35,186 nucleotides of DNA from Boothiomyces macroporosus (lineage: Eukaryota > Chytridiomycota > Chytridiomycetes > Rhizophydiales > Terramycetaceae). The DNA lies in assembly GCA_027604185.1 (NCBI GenBank), contig JADGKB010000125.1, forward strand, positions 1 to 35,186, given 5' to 3'. The notes beneath the pieces were generated by a model, which did no database searches, had not been told where the DNA came from, and saw only the letters and a list, made by a program, of their open reading frames with translations. Both the position numbers and the translations under genes were made by a program. Below, piece after piece: positions 23,397-33,687 of the stretch. Positions within the stretch are counted from its first letter, which is position 1. Each line of letters starts with the position of its first letter.

Positions 23397-23542
23397 TAAA
23401 TTTAGTGATTCTATTGAGAGTATTCTGAAAAAGGTTATTTTGTATCACGATTTGTTTTATTCACATGATTATATTCAACCAACACTAGCTGTCTGTAAAT
23501 TTAACCGATATGTGTTCGAGATAAAGTACAAGGTTCTAAAAA

Positions 23543-24418
23543 CTATTTATTTGATCCTATTTGGATAGTAGTTTGGTAAAACTCGAATTTAAAGAGAAGC
23601 GCGAGAACAATCTGGCACACAACCACGATACCCATAATCAATCCACTAACACCAACGTTATCACTAGTCAATGGTTTTACAGTACGTATCAAGTAAAATG
23701 CTACATTAACAAAAAGTACTGTTGACGATAAAAGCGATTATTACTAGAATCCATCTGGTAAAGTCAAATGGTAGAACGCAAAAGATTGATGTAGGTATCC
23801 AAATAGTCATTCCGTATCCGTACACATTAATCAAATCAAATAGTTTAACAGCATTCGCTTTGTAGTACTTGGCTAGTGCATAAATGATAGCAGGCACAGC
23901 AAGGACATAAGTGTATACGGCAACAGAAGCAAACGAAAGCATAGTTATATCAACAATGTACTGCTGGTTAGCTTCACGGTGCGCTATAGACTGGGCAACT
24001 GTCGAAGTAGCAAACAAGCAAAACACTACAGTTGCCGGAATCCAGAAAGGACCGTAAAAATCAGGATTATCTGCAATCTCTGCAAGAATACTTTTCTGTG
24101 GAATCATTGCCAACACCATTCTGTTTTTCACCTTGATTAATAAAGAGTACATCTTTAGTCTCGACTCTGAAATAATACTTCCAATAATCAATCGTCCAGA
24201 ACGCCGAACTGGATTCGACTGGTGCAGGTGTAGGCTGACTCAGCTGTTGCTTTGCTTGTTGTGGAGAAGGTATTTTACCTACATCAAGGAAATGTACCAG
24301 CTAGCAAATCCTCTTCAGCGGACGATAGCATGAAATTTTGGAATTCTAGTTGTGAAGATTCGTCCTGTTGAAACGGGTCGATTTCCAACAAGTGCTCTTG
24401 ATCATCCTGATTTGCCAT
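23543..24418 (-). CDS. YIPF1/YIPF2-type YIP1-family Golgi membrane protein
   Basis: Four exons: 24418-24298, 24278-24151, 24131-23720 and 23700-23543, encoding 272 residues. All three introns are 19 nt. The acidic, Gln/Pro-rich N-terminus (MANQDDQEHLLEIDPFQQDE) precedes FWTIDYWKYYFRVETKDVKNRM, MIPQKSILAEIADNPDFYGPFWI and LINVYGYGMTIWIPTSIFCVLP, in the order seen in YIPF1/YIPF2. There are five hydrophobic segments from about residue 118 to the C-terminal LFKFEFYQ region. Splicing is essential at both ends: the NPDFYGPFW exon has no proper start on its own and the last membrane helix lies in exon 4. AAATAAATAG places AATAAA directly against the TAG stop. It is a second, distinct YIP1-family gene, not a copy of the one at 5218. 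Confidence 0.92.
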
Positions 24419-24440
24419 TTAAAAAAATTAAAGTTTATTT

Positions 24441-24950
24441 TTATGTTGTCATTGCTAATGGGGCTTGAGTTACTTGGAAAGCAGGGTTCCAGTAAATGTC
24501 CAAGGAGTAGGCATTGATAGGCGAGCTTTTGGAGTACCTTCCATCGCGATAGGTATCGATTTGGCCAACAGTGGATTTCTGCAGCTGGAATAGTAACCCT
24601 CGCATCCCATACGACTTGTTTACTTGGTCAGTCAGCTGGTACAAGGTTTGGTCCAGCTTGAGCGAAATTTCACTACCCTTTTTCTTCAAACACCACATAA
24701 AGATGCACGGAGCACAACAGCAGATACCAAATATTGTCACTGGAAAGCAAAAGACACAACAGGAAGCATTACGTGCGGATAAATACTGTTCCATGTACAC
24801 TTGATTATATTGATTAATGATGTAATTCAACTCTTCAGGTGCAAGTGGACCACCAGGCCTGATATGAATTGGTAAGAACAAGATTCCTGAGCTTTCATCT
24901 GGAGCTTGCTTGAGGCTAATTAGTAATTGTCCATTCTGAAAGTCATTCAT
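24441..24950 (-). CDS. Cysteine-rich membrane-associated protein, unassigned
   Basis: A 169-residue single-exon protein. Residues 1-60 are polar with a Pro/Gly segment (HIRPGGPLAPEELNYII). Around 63-88 there is a hydrophobic, Cys-dense stretch (ASCCVFCFPVTIFGICCCAP) that looks like a palmitoylated hairpin or membrane anchor, followed by a basic KKK and a helical region (KLDQTLYQLTDQVNKSYG). The C-terminus is Tyr/Ser/Pro-containing. The layout resembles small fungal proteins with a central Cys-rich anchor (for example Golgin-7/ERF4-like), but no diagnostic motif confirms this. It lies 22 nt upstream of the YIPF1-like gene on the same strand, tight for two separate promoters. Confidence 0.75.
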   Translation of the reverse strand: MNDFQNGQLLISLKQAPDESSGILFLPIHIRPGGPLAPEELNYIINQYNQVYMEQYLSARNASCCVFCFPVTIFGICCCAPCIFMWCLKKKGSEISLKLDQTLYQLTDQVNKSYGMRGLLFQLQKSTVGQIDTYRDGRYSKSSPINAYSLDIYWNPAFQVTQAPLAMTT

Positions 24951-25085
24951 TATTTGAAAGAATATTTTTGTGTAATTCGTTTAAGCTGAAACACGAACTG
25001 AAAGCGCTCAGATTTCAGTTATTGAGATGTTGTAACCAGAGCATCTTTTGTATCCAAAGGCGGATAATCCAAGGGATACTTTTAT

Positions 25086-26071
25086 TCAATTTGATATTAG
25101 AATGTAACCTCTCTTTTGAGCAATCCTTTCATCTCTCCTTTCGCCTTTCTGGAAAGATAAAACAATTTTAAATCCAACATTTCTATCTTTTATGACTCCA
25201 TTGGTTCCAAAAAAGTACTTGTGTATCCTATTAAACTGGTGTTCTGCCTTGGTAGATGGATTAGGAATGGTGCTGCTAGCAAAGAAATGTTCAACTTGAT
25301 TTAAACTTGTTTCTGCTAATTGAATACCTGCTTTCAAGTATGGCTCTACTATGAGCAAATAGATCATGTTTAGTGTTTCATCGTAAAGCAATCCATCTAC
25401 TTGGATATGAAATGATTTAGGAGAGAGCTGGGATAATATATCAATGAAAGAATTATCAGGATATAGTTGTTCAAGCAAACATTGTGAATTCTTTTTCTTT
25501 TGTTTGTTTATCCTGTCATGTAATTTGACTATTCTATATTGCAAGTCTTTGTTTGTCTGTTCAATAACTTGACCAAGGTTTGTATTGCATTATACAAGTC
25601 TGGGTACTGTTCTTGCCAAGGCCGAGATATGATATGCAACTCAAGGGAATACAATGTATCACCTAGACTAGTCGTAAACTCTTGTTTTACTAATTGCTTT
25701 AGTTCGTATGAGCATTGCTGTAGTGTCTGACAATCAAAATTATCCAAATTAGTCAAATCTAATTGACTAGTGTTTAGATGCTTTTCAAGGATTTTTGACA
25801 GCTTGGTTTTTTGCATTAAAGGGAACAATTTCTGATTCAATGATACCATCTGAGTGGCAGTTTCATTTTTATTTCTACAAATACGTGGCAATAGTACACG
25901 TTCAAGTACATGAACGAATAAATACACCAATACAGATGCTAGTAGAGATGTGACTATAAATACAAAGGGAATAAGCGACCCGGTAAAAGTTTCTTTTTTA
26001 TCCGGGACCACAATGTTCGAAATTTGGGTCCATAAAGTGAAACAGTAAAGAGCTATGTCCAGCCAGACCAT
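25086..26071 (-). CDS. Unassigned membrane-anchored helical protein
   Basis: Two exons: 26071-25574 and 25556-25086, encoding 322 residues. A 17-nt intron (GTCAAGTTATTGAACAG, 25573-25557), the shortest in the window, joins YNAIQTL to TNKDLQYRIVKLHDRINKQK as one coiled coil. A single strong transmembrane segment lies near residues 32-58 (SLIPFVFIVTSLLASVLVYL), followed by basic residues (RICRNK), so the bulk is probably cytosolic or in the matrix. The anchor-plus-helical-domain layout recalls PEX3, but the PEX3 motifs cannot be matched and I do not claim it. The ATG overlaps the last 19 nt of the upstream Sen34 gene. If that start is wrong, the next Met is at residue 88, beyond the membrane segment. 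Confidence 0.65.
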
Positions 26072-26865
26072 TCAAATACTAGAGATTCTAGTTTGCCAGT
26101 CCACCAGACATACATTCTCTTTTTATTTACACTAGTACCAAGTCTACTTCCACTTATCAAATTCAACACTTTAATATCTCTCTTGTAATCTACTATATAA
26201 TTGGAATGGCAAGTATTTGGGTTATCAGGATATAAAAGCCAATCACCACCAAATTTCAGTCCGCTAGTTATCCAGTATCCTTTATCATATAAAGCTTTGA
26301 AACACTTGTATTTCTTTGTTTGTTGTAATTCTACTTTTTTAAGTGGAGAATATTGATTTACTAGTTCTACTAGAACCGGTAGCTCGGGTTTATCAAAATT
26401 CGGTTTAGGACCGGTTCTAGATTTTGTATAGTACTCTTTCATTTGGATATCGTATTCCTTTTTCTTTTGGTTATATTCTTGCACTCTACTTTCCATCAGT
26501 TGTTGATACTCCTTTTCTTGTTCAACGGAAGGCTGTTTGTATTCCAATTCATACAAAGCAATTCCTAATTCCTGGAGCAAGAGCAATTGCTCAAAAGACA
26601 GCAGAAATGGAAAAGTCTTTTTTGGATTATTCGGTTGTCCAGAAGAAACAGTCTTTCCTGGTTTTCCAGAAGGAATAGTCTTTCCTGGTTGTCCAGAAGA
26701 AACAGTCTTTCCTGGTTGTCCTGTGCCAACTTCTCTGGTCTTTTTTTGATTAAAATAGCTAGGTGCTTGCCCTATATAACTACCAAACACCCTGATCTTT
26801 TCTAGTGCGTCAACAGTCTCGATATCCCACACCAGCCCTTGGTTACTGTGAACAAAAACCAACAT
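26053..26865 (-). CDS. SEN34: tRNA-splicing endonuclease catalytic subunit Sen34/TSEN34
   Basis: A 270-residue single-exon protein. The N-terminal domain (residues 1-100) carries VWDIETVDALEKIR and, after an inserted repeat linker, FPFLLSFEQLLLLQELGIAL. A long charged helix (112-150) leads to the catalytic endonuclease domain: YWITSGLKFGGDWLLYPDNP with Tyr212, CHSNYIV with His220, and SRLGTSVNKKRMYVW with Lys248/249, the Tyr-His-Lys triad of the family. Sen34 cleaves the 3' splice site of pre-tRNA introns in a complex with Sen2, Sen15 and Sen54. The linker at about 48-78 contains three nine-residue repeats of the type GQPGKTVSS. The start lies 33 nt from the divergent NUP188 start; the stop lies 19 nt inside the next gene. 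Confidence 0.92.
   Translation of the reverse strand: MLVFVHSNQGLVWDIETVDALEKIRVFGSYIGQAPSYFNQKKTREVGTGQPGKTVSSGQPGKTIPSGKPGKTVSSGQPNNPKKTFPFLLSFEQLLLLQELGIALYELEYKQPSVEQEKEYQQLMESRVQEYNQKKKEYDIQMKEYYTKSRTGPKPNFDKPELPVLVELVNQYSPLKKVELQQTKKYKCFKALYDKGYWITSGLKFGGDWLLYPDNPNTCHSNYIVDYKRDIKVLNLISGSRLGTSVNKKRMYVWWTGKLESLVFEWSGWT
26633..26723. repeat. 27-bp coding repeat in the Sen34 linker
   Basis: Just over three copies of a 27-bp unit (plus-strand core TTTCCTGGTTGTCCAGAAGA), in frame, encoding nine-residue repeats GQPGKTVSS / GQPGKTIPS / GKPGKTVSS. The middle copy is the most diverged. The repeat is inserted between two conserved segments of the N-terminal domain and should form a flexible loop. 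Confidence 0.9.
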
Positions 26866-26898
26866 GAAAAATCTTTTGATCTGAAAAAAACAAATCTC
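26866..26898. promoter_or_regulatory. 33-bp divergent intergenic region between SEN34 and NUP188
   Basis: Only 33 bp separate the two start codons, assuming ATG 26899 for NUP188. There is no TATA box. Any shared promoter elements must lie inside the coding regions, or transcripts must start within the neighbouring gene. An in-frame non-ATG extension of NUP188 into SEN34 exists, but conserved sequence starts after 26899. Confidence 0.5.
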
Positions 26899-29800
26899 AT
26901 GCTGTCCTATAAATCAATCTTAGACAAACTGGAGAGAAGGACCCTACCAAAGGATAAGGTTAGTCTGCCTTTCCCTATGCAATACCCGGAATCCAAAGTG
27001 CAGCTCAAGGGAGAAATACCTGGATTAACCCCAAAGCAAACGCAATCTATTCTCTTTTTAAATGAAAAAACAAAGGGGAAAAATCACATGGAGTTCTACT
27101 ACAATGAGCGAATTTACTGTCTTCAAGTACTGGAGTTTCTCTTGGTTTCGTATCTGGATCCAAACAGTTTTTACCACAAGGAATCCAAGGTAATTGAGAA
27201 TTTGGATATCAAGGAACTTGTATTACGTAATCAATATTAATCATAGTCCATCAGAAACAAGAAAAGAGTGAAAATATCTTGAAATTAAAGAGTGAAAATG
27301 AAAAGAGAGAGCAAGATTTAGTAATGGAAATACTCTTGCTCTATTTCTATCAAAATTATCCATCGCCTGATCTCTCTTATTTTGTAATGGAGAATCTGCC
27401 GCAACACGAGCTGTCGATTTACTTGTTTATCGAAGTACTAAATCTGGAATCCATCTTTGAACGAGTAGGTGGAAAAACCTCCATTCCAACTCTATTCCAG
27501 AACATTGACCTATTACAGAAAGCAAATGAACTACCGAAAAGCAAGGCTCAATTATTGGTTTTTGGATTATATTTGCAAATCTTGACTGGGTCTCCCAACT
27601 GGCACTTGTACAAGATTGACCAAGATTTGCCACAAAAAATGATTCAGTATTCTTACAAGGAAGCAATCGATACACTGGTTTCATTACCCAAAGAAGGAAT
27701 AGTAAAGAAATCTATCTTGAAAGGACTGTGCAACCTTTCTCAATTATGTTCACCTATTGAATTGACTCCCTTGCTGTTGCAAATTTACCAGGATCCTCAA
27801 ATCAGCGAGAATTTCTGGAAGATTGAATTCAACCAAGATTACAGCACTCAGTACAAGAAATCACAAACAGTATTTCCGTATTTACAATCATTTATACAGC
27901 TTAGTGCTAGTTTGATACAAACAAAGCTATGTGCTGGGTTTGCTTATTTCCATTTACAAAACCTATACGGTTTTTGTATTTCGACTGATAACGATTACTT
28001 TGAAGGAAAAATAGTTGGTGGAGAAAACATCAACTTGACGAGAAAAGGACAAGTAAATTCTGTTGGAAGAAGCGTTGGTGTAATCGATTGTCAATACAGT
28101 TTATGGCAGTATTGTATCTGTTTGATTGACGAGTACCTTACAACAAACAACAACTATGAACAAACAAAGAACGCGTTAGACTTACTATCTCAATTCTTTA
28201 AATTTTGTGATGAAGAGATGCTTGAAGATTTCCTAGATCATACAATTACACTTGATATCATTAAAACCAACCAGTACGGATCAACTCCGCTTGAAATTAT
28301 ACTGGAACTAAATAGCGAACTGATGAAGAGAAAAATCCACTATTTTTCAATTTACAAAGCGTTTGTAAAATTTGATTCTCTTTCTATATGGAATAGACTA
28401 CGAACTCTTGTACCGACTGATTTGGTATCTTATTTGGAACTATGCAAAGAGTTGATTATCGAGTATACAAACAACCCAACTGATATAAAGCAAAAATACG
28501 TTGTTGAATTACTGTCAAATCTGTTGAAGGATGTGTTCACTATACTCAACCAACAAAAAGTTAGCAACTTGTTGTGCGAAATATTCATTATATCAATTGA
28601 AAACCGTATTGATGGCGGTGTGCTTGTGAATGGACTGTGTAACGGACCCGTATATCAAATATCTCCACTTGTAGAAATGTGCGTCCAGAAACAACCCCGA
28701 GCACTTCAATTACTATTGCTCTTGATCAAGAACGAAGGTACTTTAACTCAACTATGTCTCAACAAAACCATCAAACAAAAGAAACCTATTGAATTTGTAC
28801 AACACTTGGCAATGTTTGAAAACGACCTTGAAATAGCTAAAAAGTCTACAGAAATTCTTACCATTATTGCTGAAAAGCGTGTTTCACTAGTTGGGTATTT
28901 TGGTAATGATGTCGAAGAGATTGCCATTAATTTCATTGATTTGTTGGGTGAAAACGGTGCTTCTGAACCGTTAATCAAAGTAAGCATCTACCAATTTGTC
29001 GATGTATGTTTTATTAAACAGCCTGGTCTAGCACAAATATTCATTGAACAAGGAATAATCGATACTATTGCAAAAGAATTAAAGAACAATGACCTTGCTG
29101 TACTTTCTGCATGCTGTAAACTGGTAGACACGGTCTATCAAAACCGACATACCAAAACAATAGAAAAGATTCGAAAGGCTGGTATCGTTGACCAGCTACA
29201 ATCATTAATCACTCTTAAAAACACCGGATGGTGGTGGTTGTACTTTAAAGCTTTTGCCACCCGGATAATAGCAGTTGAATATTTCCATTCACCATCAGAC
29301 GCACTGAAAAAGTCTATAGAATCACAGTTTCCTGAAATCGAGCTTTCGTTCAATCCAGAGCTATCTAACCAAATCAATAGTTTATCAAGCAAGTACAGTA
29401 TTGACATCTCACAGTATATCAAACCTAAACGACTTGAATGGTTTGAATTGGATAGGTATTCAAAGCTAATATAGGCATCCTGGTGAAGAGTATGTGTACG
29501 ACTTGCGAGTTGCTGGTAGAGAGCCACGAATGGTTGATATTTTACGCAAGTTCAATTTGAATTTCAGTAACACTGATGCTGAAATTGCTTACACTAGGGC
29601 AAGAGCATTCGCAATCAAAATCTTGGTATCAAAGGGCCAGTTGCAAGATCAGAAACTACTAACTAGCACTTGTCAAGAACTATCAAAGTACCAGCAGCAA
29701 TCGGAGATTCATGTCATGTACAAGGATATCCTTAGCGACCTTGCAGTTCATTTAATCAAATACTCTAAATCTGATATGATGGGGTTGTTATTAGATGGGA

Positions 29801-30930
29801 TGATGTTGAATGTGTACCCACTTGGTCCGGTTGGCCAAACATCTACATTTACGTTCCACGAAAACATTTTTAAAGCGATGCTAATACTCTTACAAAAACA
29901 AAAGACCAAAGCTAATGTGCTGCCGGTTGTATGCGAAGCCCTATACTATACCATTCAGAACCATGAAAATACCAGGATGCTTGATGTTTTATTGTCGTTG
30001 GTGTACGAATTGACTAGAGGAAATGCAAGTACTTGGTGGCACATTTTACAAAAATACCAGACTCCGCAAATGTTGCTTGAAGCGTTGAGTCGATGGACTG
30101 GCCCCATTCCAACCCGAATCCTGTTGATTCTATTATCAATTTCACAAGCAAAGAGCAATCAGTTAGTAGTTTCTGACTTAATGTCTACTTTTTGCAATAA
30201 CCCTTATACACCTTTATTGCAAACTGAAACCAACAAGTACGATTATTTCTTCAAGCTTCAGCTACAAATAATTACCAATTTGCTCCAATCTGCCAATCAG
30301 GAACTAGTTACATTTAGTGTTGGATACATTCGGCTGTACAGTACCTGTTTCCAACGGACCCTCGATACAAACCTCAATAACGACAAGCTTGGATTAATCA
30401 AAGCAGTTCTGGAATTATTCTACAGTCTTTCTAAACATCTTGACAATTCTCATGTTTATGTTATTTTACAAGAGTATCAAGATTCACTATTATCAATCCT
30501 AACATTTGTCATATTTCTGTTCAAGAATCCACATGAAAAGAATCAGATATTGCCTGAAAAGAGTAATGACCAGCTCCTATCTATCTGTCGCCTGATTATA
30601 TTCTGCTTATTAAACACAACTAGGAACGATTCATCGAGTATCTTTGTTGCGTCCATGATAACCAACCAGGAAAAAGTGGCGACAATCGGTATCCTATTCG
30701 ACCTGATTCGCACTCAAATATCTCACGATTCTGTGTACTCTATTGAGGCTACAATAACTTTACTCACAATGCAATTATACTTGATTGAAAAAGAAGATGA
30801 ACAAAACTTTAACGAGTTGAAGGTAGAGTACGAGAGTATGGTTGCTGATATAAAGTCGTTGTGTGAAGGACGGAAAGTTGGGGATTCTAAAGAGTTTGTG
30901 ATGGTTTTACAGAATTTCTTGATCAAATAA
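26899..30930 (+). CDS. NUP188: Nucleoporin NUP188 (inner ring scaffold)
   Basis: Three exons: 26899-27226, 27247-29455 and 29475-30930, encoding 1330 residues, shorter than most fungal or animal NUP188 proteins (about 1650-1830). Introns are 20 nt (GTAATCAATATTAATCATAG) and 19 nt (GTATTCAAAGCTAATATAG). The protein is an all-helical solenoid. Identification rests on the N-terminal MEFYYNERIYCLQVLEFLL block and on the central stretch IAKKSTEILTIIAEKRVSLV with GYFGNDVEEI and KVSIYQFVDVCFIKQPGLAQ, which parallel human NUP188 better than NUP205. It is a large scaffold nucleoporin of the inner ring, partner of NIC96/NUP93. The stop TAA lies inside AATAAA. No SH3-like insertion was recognised. Confidence 0.8.
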
Positions 30931-31261
30931 AGTGCATGTGGTTGATGTTTTTGTATGGCTTGGTAGTACCTTATGGCTGGGTTGGCAGTTTGTGTGAAGT
31001 TAAGGTTAGGGAAAACACCGGGTGTTGAACCCGACCTTTTTCCGTTGGTGACTCAGAAACCAATAATCCACAATCAAGGCCCTTACACTGTACTTGATAC
31101 TAAATCTATCCAAAGATAAGTTAATGCTGAATTCTACTGTTCATAGTTTGTTGGTAGCCCGCAGAAAGCCATCGTGAACATTCATCCAACAATTTTCAAG
31201 CTGCGAAAAAGCACCGAGAAGCAGTGTATATAAGCTGCGCTTTGGTGAAAAAGAATGCAAG
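30931..31261. other. Intergenic stretch between NUP188 and the serine hydrolase
   Basis: This 331-bp stretch has no ORF of note. A short inverted repeat (CGGGTGTTGAACCCG, 31020-31034) can form a small hairpin; it resembles a tRNA T-arm but no other tRNA arms surround it. A TATATAAG element near the right end serves the next gene. Confidence 0.5.
31227..31234 (+). promoter_or_regulatory. TATA box of the serine hydrolase gene
   Basis: TATATAAG, 28 nt before the ATG at 31262. Confidence 0.45.
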
Positions 31262-33295
31262 ATGGAAAACGAGTTTTCACCCAAATTAATTTACGATGGA
31301 CAGGAATTGAAAGCCAAAATCCAAGAAGCAGCTGAAAAGGTGATTAACGAATACGATGCGAATGCAGGCTGGATTGTATCTGTGGTGCATAATGAACAGA
31401 CGATATTCTCCAAAGCATACGGATACGCTGATATCGAAAACAAAATCTTGAATTCAGAAATCAACACTGCGTACTCTATCGCGTCTACTGGAAAGCAATT
31501 GTGTGCTGCAGCATTTCTACAAAACTGGGAATTACAAGGACGGCCATTTGATGAATTGAAAACTAGAGATTTGAATGATGTACTTGCTGAATTGGAAGAG
31601 TTGTCGCCAGAGTTCTCTATTCGATTCCGGCTTGATGACAGAGGGTTTCATGAACCTGTTACAGTGTGGAACCTTTTAACGCATACTGCTGGCTTGGAAG
31701 ACAGTTACGTAAACATGTTTGCAGATATTGGAGAAGACTTGTCCAGGTTCAAACTAGATCCGCGACTATTCAATAGGATGCATTTGATTGATGACTCTTG
31801 TTCTGTTAGAGTCTATCCTCCAAATGTAGTGCATTCCTACTCCAACTCTGGTTATGTCATTATTGGCTACTTGTTGGAGTTGCTGGCTAGAAAGTCATAT
31901 CCTGATGCCCTCAGAGAGACAATTTTCAACCCAATGGCAATGAATGGTTCTACTGCATGTCCTAGCTATGAAAAGGATGCTATTCATCAAAAGAGCTTAC
32001 TTCCTGACAGCGACCCTGCAAAAATAGTTTTAGCCAAACCTCATAAACACATCAAGAAAAAGGATGGAACTACTAAAGTGCAACCACTTCCAGACAAAGA
32101 AAATTGCAACACCATAGTTTACGCTCCAGGAAGCTCAGTTTTGACCTGTCCTGATATGAACAAGTGGATGATAATGTTGCTGAATCGCGGTTATTATCAA
32201 GGCAAACAGATATTGCTTCCAAATACGATTCATTACATGATTGACAAGCAGTTTTCTCCCTTTAGTTTATCTCAATCTGCATTTAATTGTGGGCTACGTG
32301 CCGAATCAAAAATGGAATATGGGAATTTAGAGGTACTTGGACATGGTGGTGGTCTTCCTGGGTTTTTGACTGATGAAATATTGATTCCTCAGTTCAAAAT
32401 GGGAATATTCGTTTCCACTAATGCTGGTATTGCAAAAGGGATACGAGAAATTGGAGATTCTATTATGGAAGGAATATTTAAATCTTTTTCACCACAACAA
32501 CAAGATTTATTTGTTAAAAAGCCTAATTTGATCAAAGATACTTCTAAATTCAACTTGAAACAATATGCTGGTTGTTATAGTGTTACCAGAGGAATGGAGT
32601 CCCACTATACGTCAATTCTCTGGAAAGTTTTTGCTCCAGAGATTAAATTGAGGGCAAGCATAGATAAACAGCATCTTATTGACAGTAAAGGGAACAAGTA
32701 CTATCCTGTAGAGCAAGTTATGCAACAAAACAATGTGTCTTTCTTGTTCGAAGCAGGACCAAAGAAGGAAGACAAAAAGGAAAAGATAGCCCAAAAATAT
32801 GCTGGCATTTCTATCAAAAGTTTGGGTCCAAAGCAAACTGATTATTATCTTTTTTCTCCAGCTGGTGTTTTCAGAAAAAGAAAGTGGCACGAACGTGCAA
32901 TTATACACCGTTCATTGCTAGCGTTTGTTTTGGGAGGATCGTTTGTTCAATTGGGTTATAGTGGAATGAAGTATGCGTTAGAAGAAAAGTTGTCAAACTG
33001 GCCAAAAGCTTCCGCATTAGCCACTGGTGTTGCAGCGTGCATTTTTGCTTTTCCGACAATATTAGGAATACATATTTCCACATGTTCATTTACTCAAGCT
33101 ATTGCCCGCCGACTACCTCTTGGGGCAAAATCTGCCCTTAGAGTATCACAACTTGGATTGATCGTATTGGGATGGACAACTGCTTCCACACTTGACCAAT
33201 CCGCTGGAGTGCAAGACACGGTTGCTGTATTGAATTCCACACTGTTTACCGGGTTTCTCATGTATTGGAGTCTTCGATTAAGACCAAAGTTTTAA
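31262..33295 (+). CDS. Beta-lactamase-type (class C/PBP4*) serine hydrolase with C-terminal membrane domain
   Basis: A 677-residue single-exon protein. The first 400 residues form a penicillin-binding/beta-lactamase fold: SxxK is STGK (Ser75, Lys78), YxN is YSN (Tyr193-Asn195) and the third box is HGG (361-363) instead of KTG, as in class C-related esterases and LACTB-like peptidases. TVWNLLTHTAGLED is the usual loop after helix 2. Residues 430-540 are a lipocalin-like C-terminal extension region of mixed character, followed by about four hydrophobic helices (near 547-566, 578-600, 620-640 and 652-672), ending LRLRPKF. There is no N-terminal signal, so the catalytic domain is probably anchored from its C-terminal end. 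Eukaryotic members act as peptidases or esterases, not in antibiotic resistance. TAA overlaps AATAAA. Confidence 0.88.
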   Translation: MENEFSPKLIYDGQELKAKIQEAAEKVINEYDANAGWIVSVVHNEQTIFSKAYGYADIENKILNSEINTAYSIASTGKQLCAAAFLQNWELQGRPFDELKTRDLNDVLAELEELSPEFSIRFRLDDRGFHEPVTVWNLLTHTAGLEDSYVNMFADIGEDLSRFKLDPRLFNRMHLIDDSCSVRVYPPNVVHSYSNSGYVIIGYLLELLARKSYPDALRETIFNPMAMNGSTACPSYEKDAIHQKSLLPDSDPAKIVLAKPHKHIKKKDGTTKVQPLPDKENCNTIVYAPGSSVLTCPDMNKWMIMLLNRGYYQGKQILLPNTIHYMIDKQFSPFSLSQSAFNCGLRAESKMEYGNLEVLGHGGGLPGFLTDEILIPQFKMGIFVSTNAGIAKGIREIGDSIMEGIFKSFSPQQQDLFVKKPNLIKDTSKFNLKQYAGCYSVTRGMESHYTSILWKVFAPEIKLRASIDKQHLIDSKGNKYYPVEQVMQQNNVSFLFEAGPKKEDKKEKIAQKYAGISIKSLGPKQTDYYLFSPAGVFRKRKWHERAIIHRSLLAFVLGGSFVQLGYSGMKYALEEKLSNWPKASALATGVAACIFAFPTILGIHISTCSFTQAIARRLPLGAKSALRVSQLGLIVLGWTTASTLDQSAGVQDTVAVLNSTLFTGFLMYWSLRLRPKF

Positions 33296-33418
33296 ATAAA
33301 CACCTCATCAGTCTATCATGATATTTCTAACGGGACAATTTATTGATACAAGTACCTAAAAACATTAGTATAAGCAATCTACAGTGATTAACAGAATTGG
33401 ATGGAGATATTATTATGA

Positions 33419-33619
33419 ATGTTACGAGAGAGTCTCTTCTACGGAATGACACAACAAAGTGGAGTGAGCTGCCTTGGCAATAACCCAAATCAAGCAGAGA
33501 ATACATCTGGATCAATTATTACTTATACACAGCAATTATTCCAGCATCCATACTTAAATGGCGCTTATTCAATAATGATAGCCATCCTAATGATTCACCA
33601 CTCCCCTATGAGTGACTAA
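33419..33619 (+). CDS. Possible small protein (66 aa)
   Basis: An ATG-initiated frame of 66 codons in the 392-bp gap between the serine hydrolase and the LIM gene. It contains QSGVSCLGNNPNQAENTSGS and a hydrophobic C-terminal part (YLNGAYSIMIAILMIHHSPM). No family match, no intron signal and no TATA box at the right spacing. It could be a real small membrane peptide or chance. The remainder of the gap (33296-33418, 33620-33687) shows nothing. Confidence 0.25.
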   Translation: MLRESLFYGMTQQSGVSCLGNNPNQAENTSGSIITYTQQLFQHPYLNGAYSIMIAILMIHHSPMSD

Positions 33620-33687
33620 AAACAACTCCGACTTTGCGGACGCGATTTACGTAACTGCTTAAACTTTCGATAAAAAACAAACTTCAA

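Noticed and set aside
24133..24333. Forward ORF antisense to the YIPF1-like gene
   Set aside because: It spans exons and introns of a well-supported minus-strand gene and has no protein-like features.
25086..26071. Identification of the membrane protein as PEX3
   Set aside because: The N-terminal anchor and helical body are compatible, but the order and identity of conserved PEX3 blocks could not be matched.
31015..31040. T-arm-like hairpin suggesting a tRNA gene on the minus strand
   Set aside because: The stem and TTCAACA loop are present, but no complementary acceptor strand, anticodon arm or D-arm occurs at the required distance.
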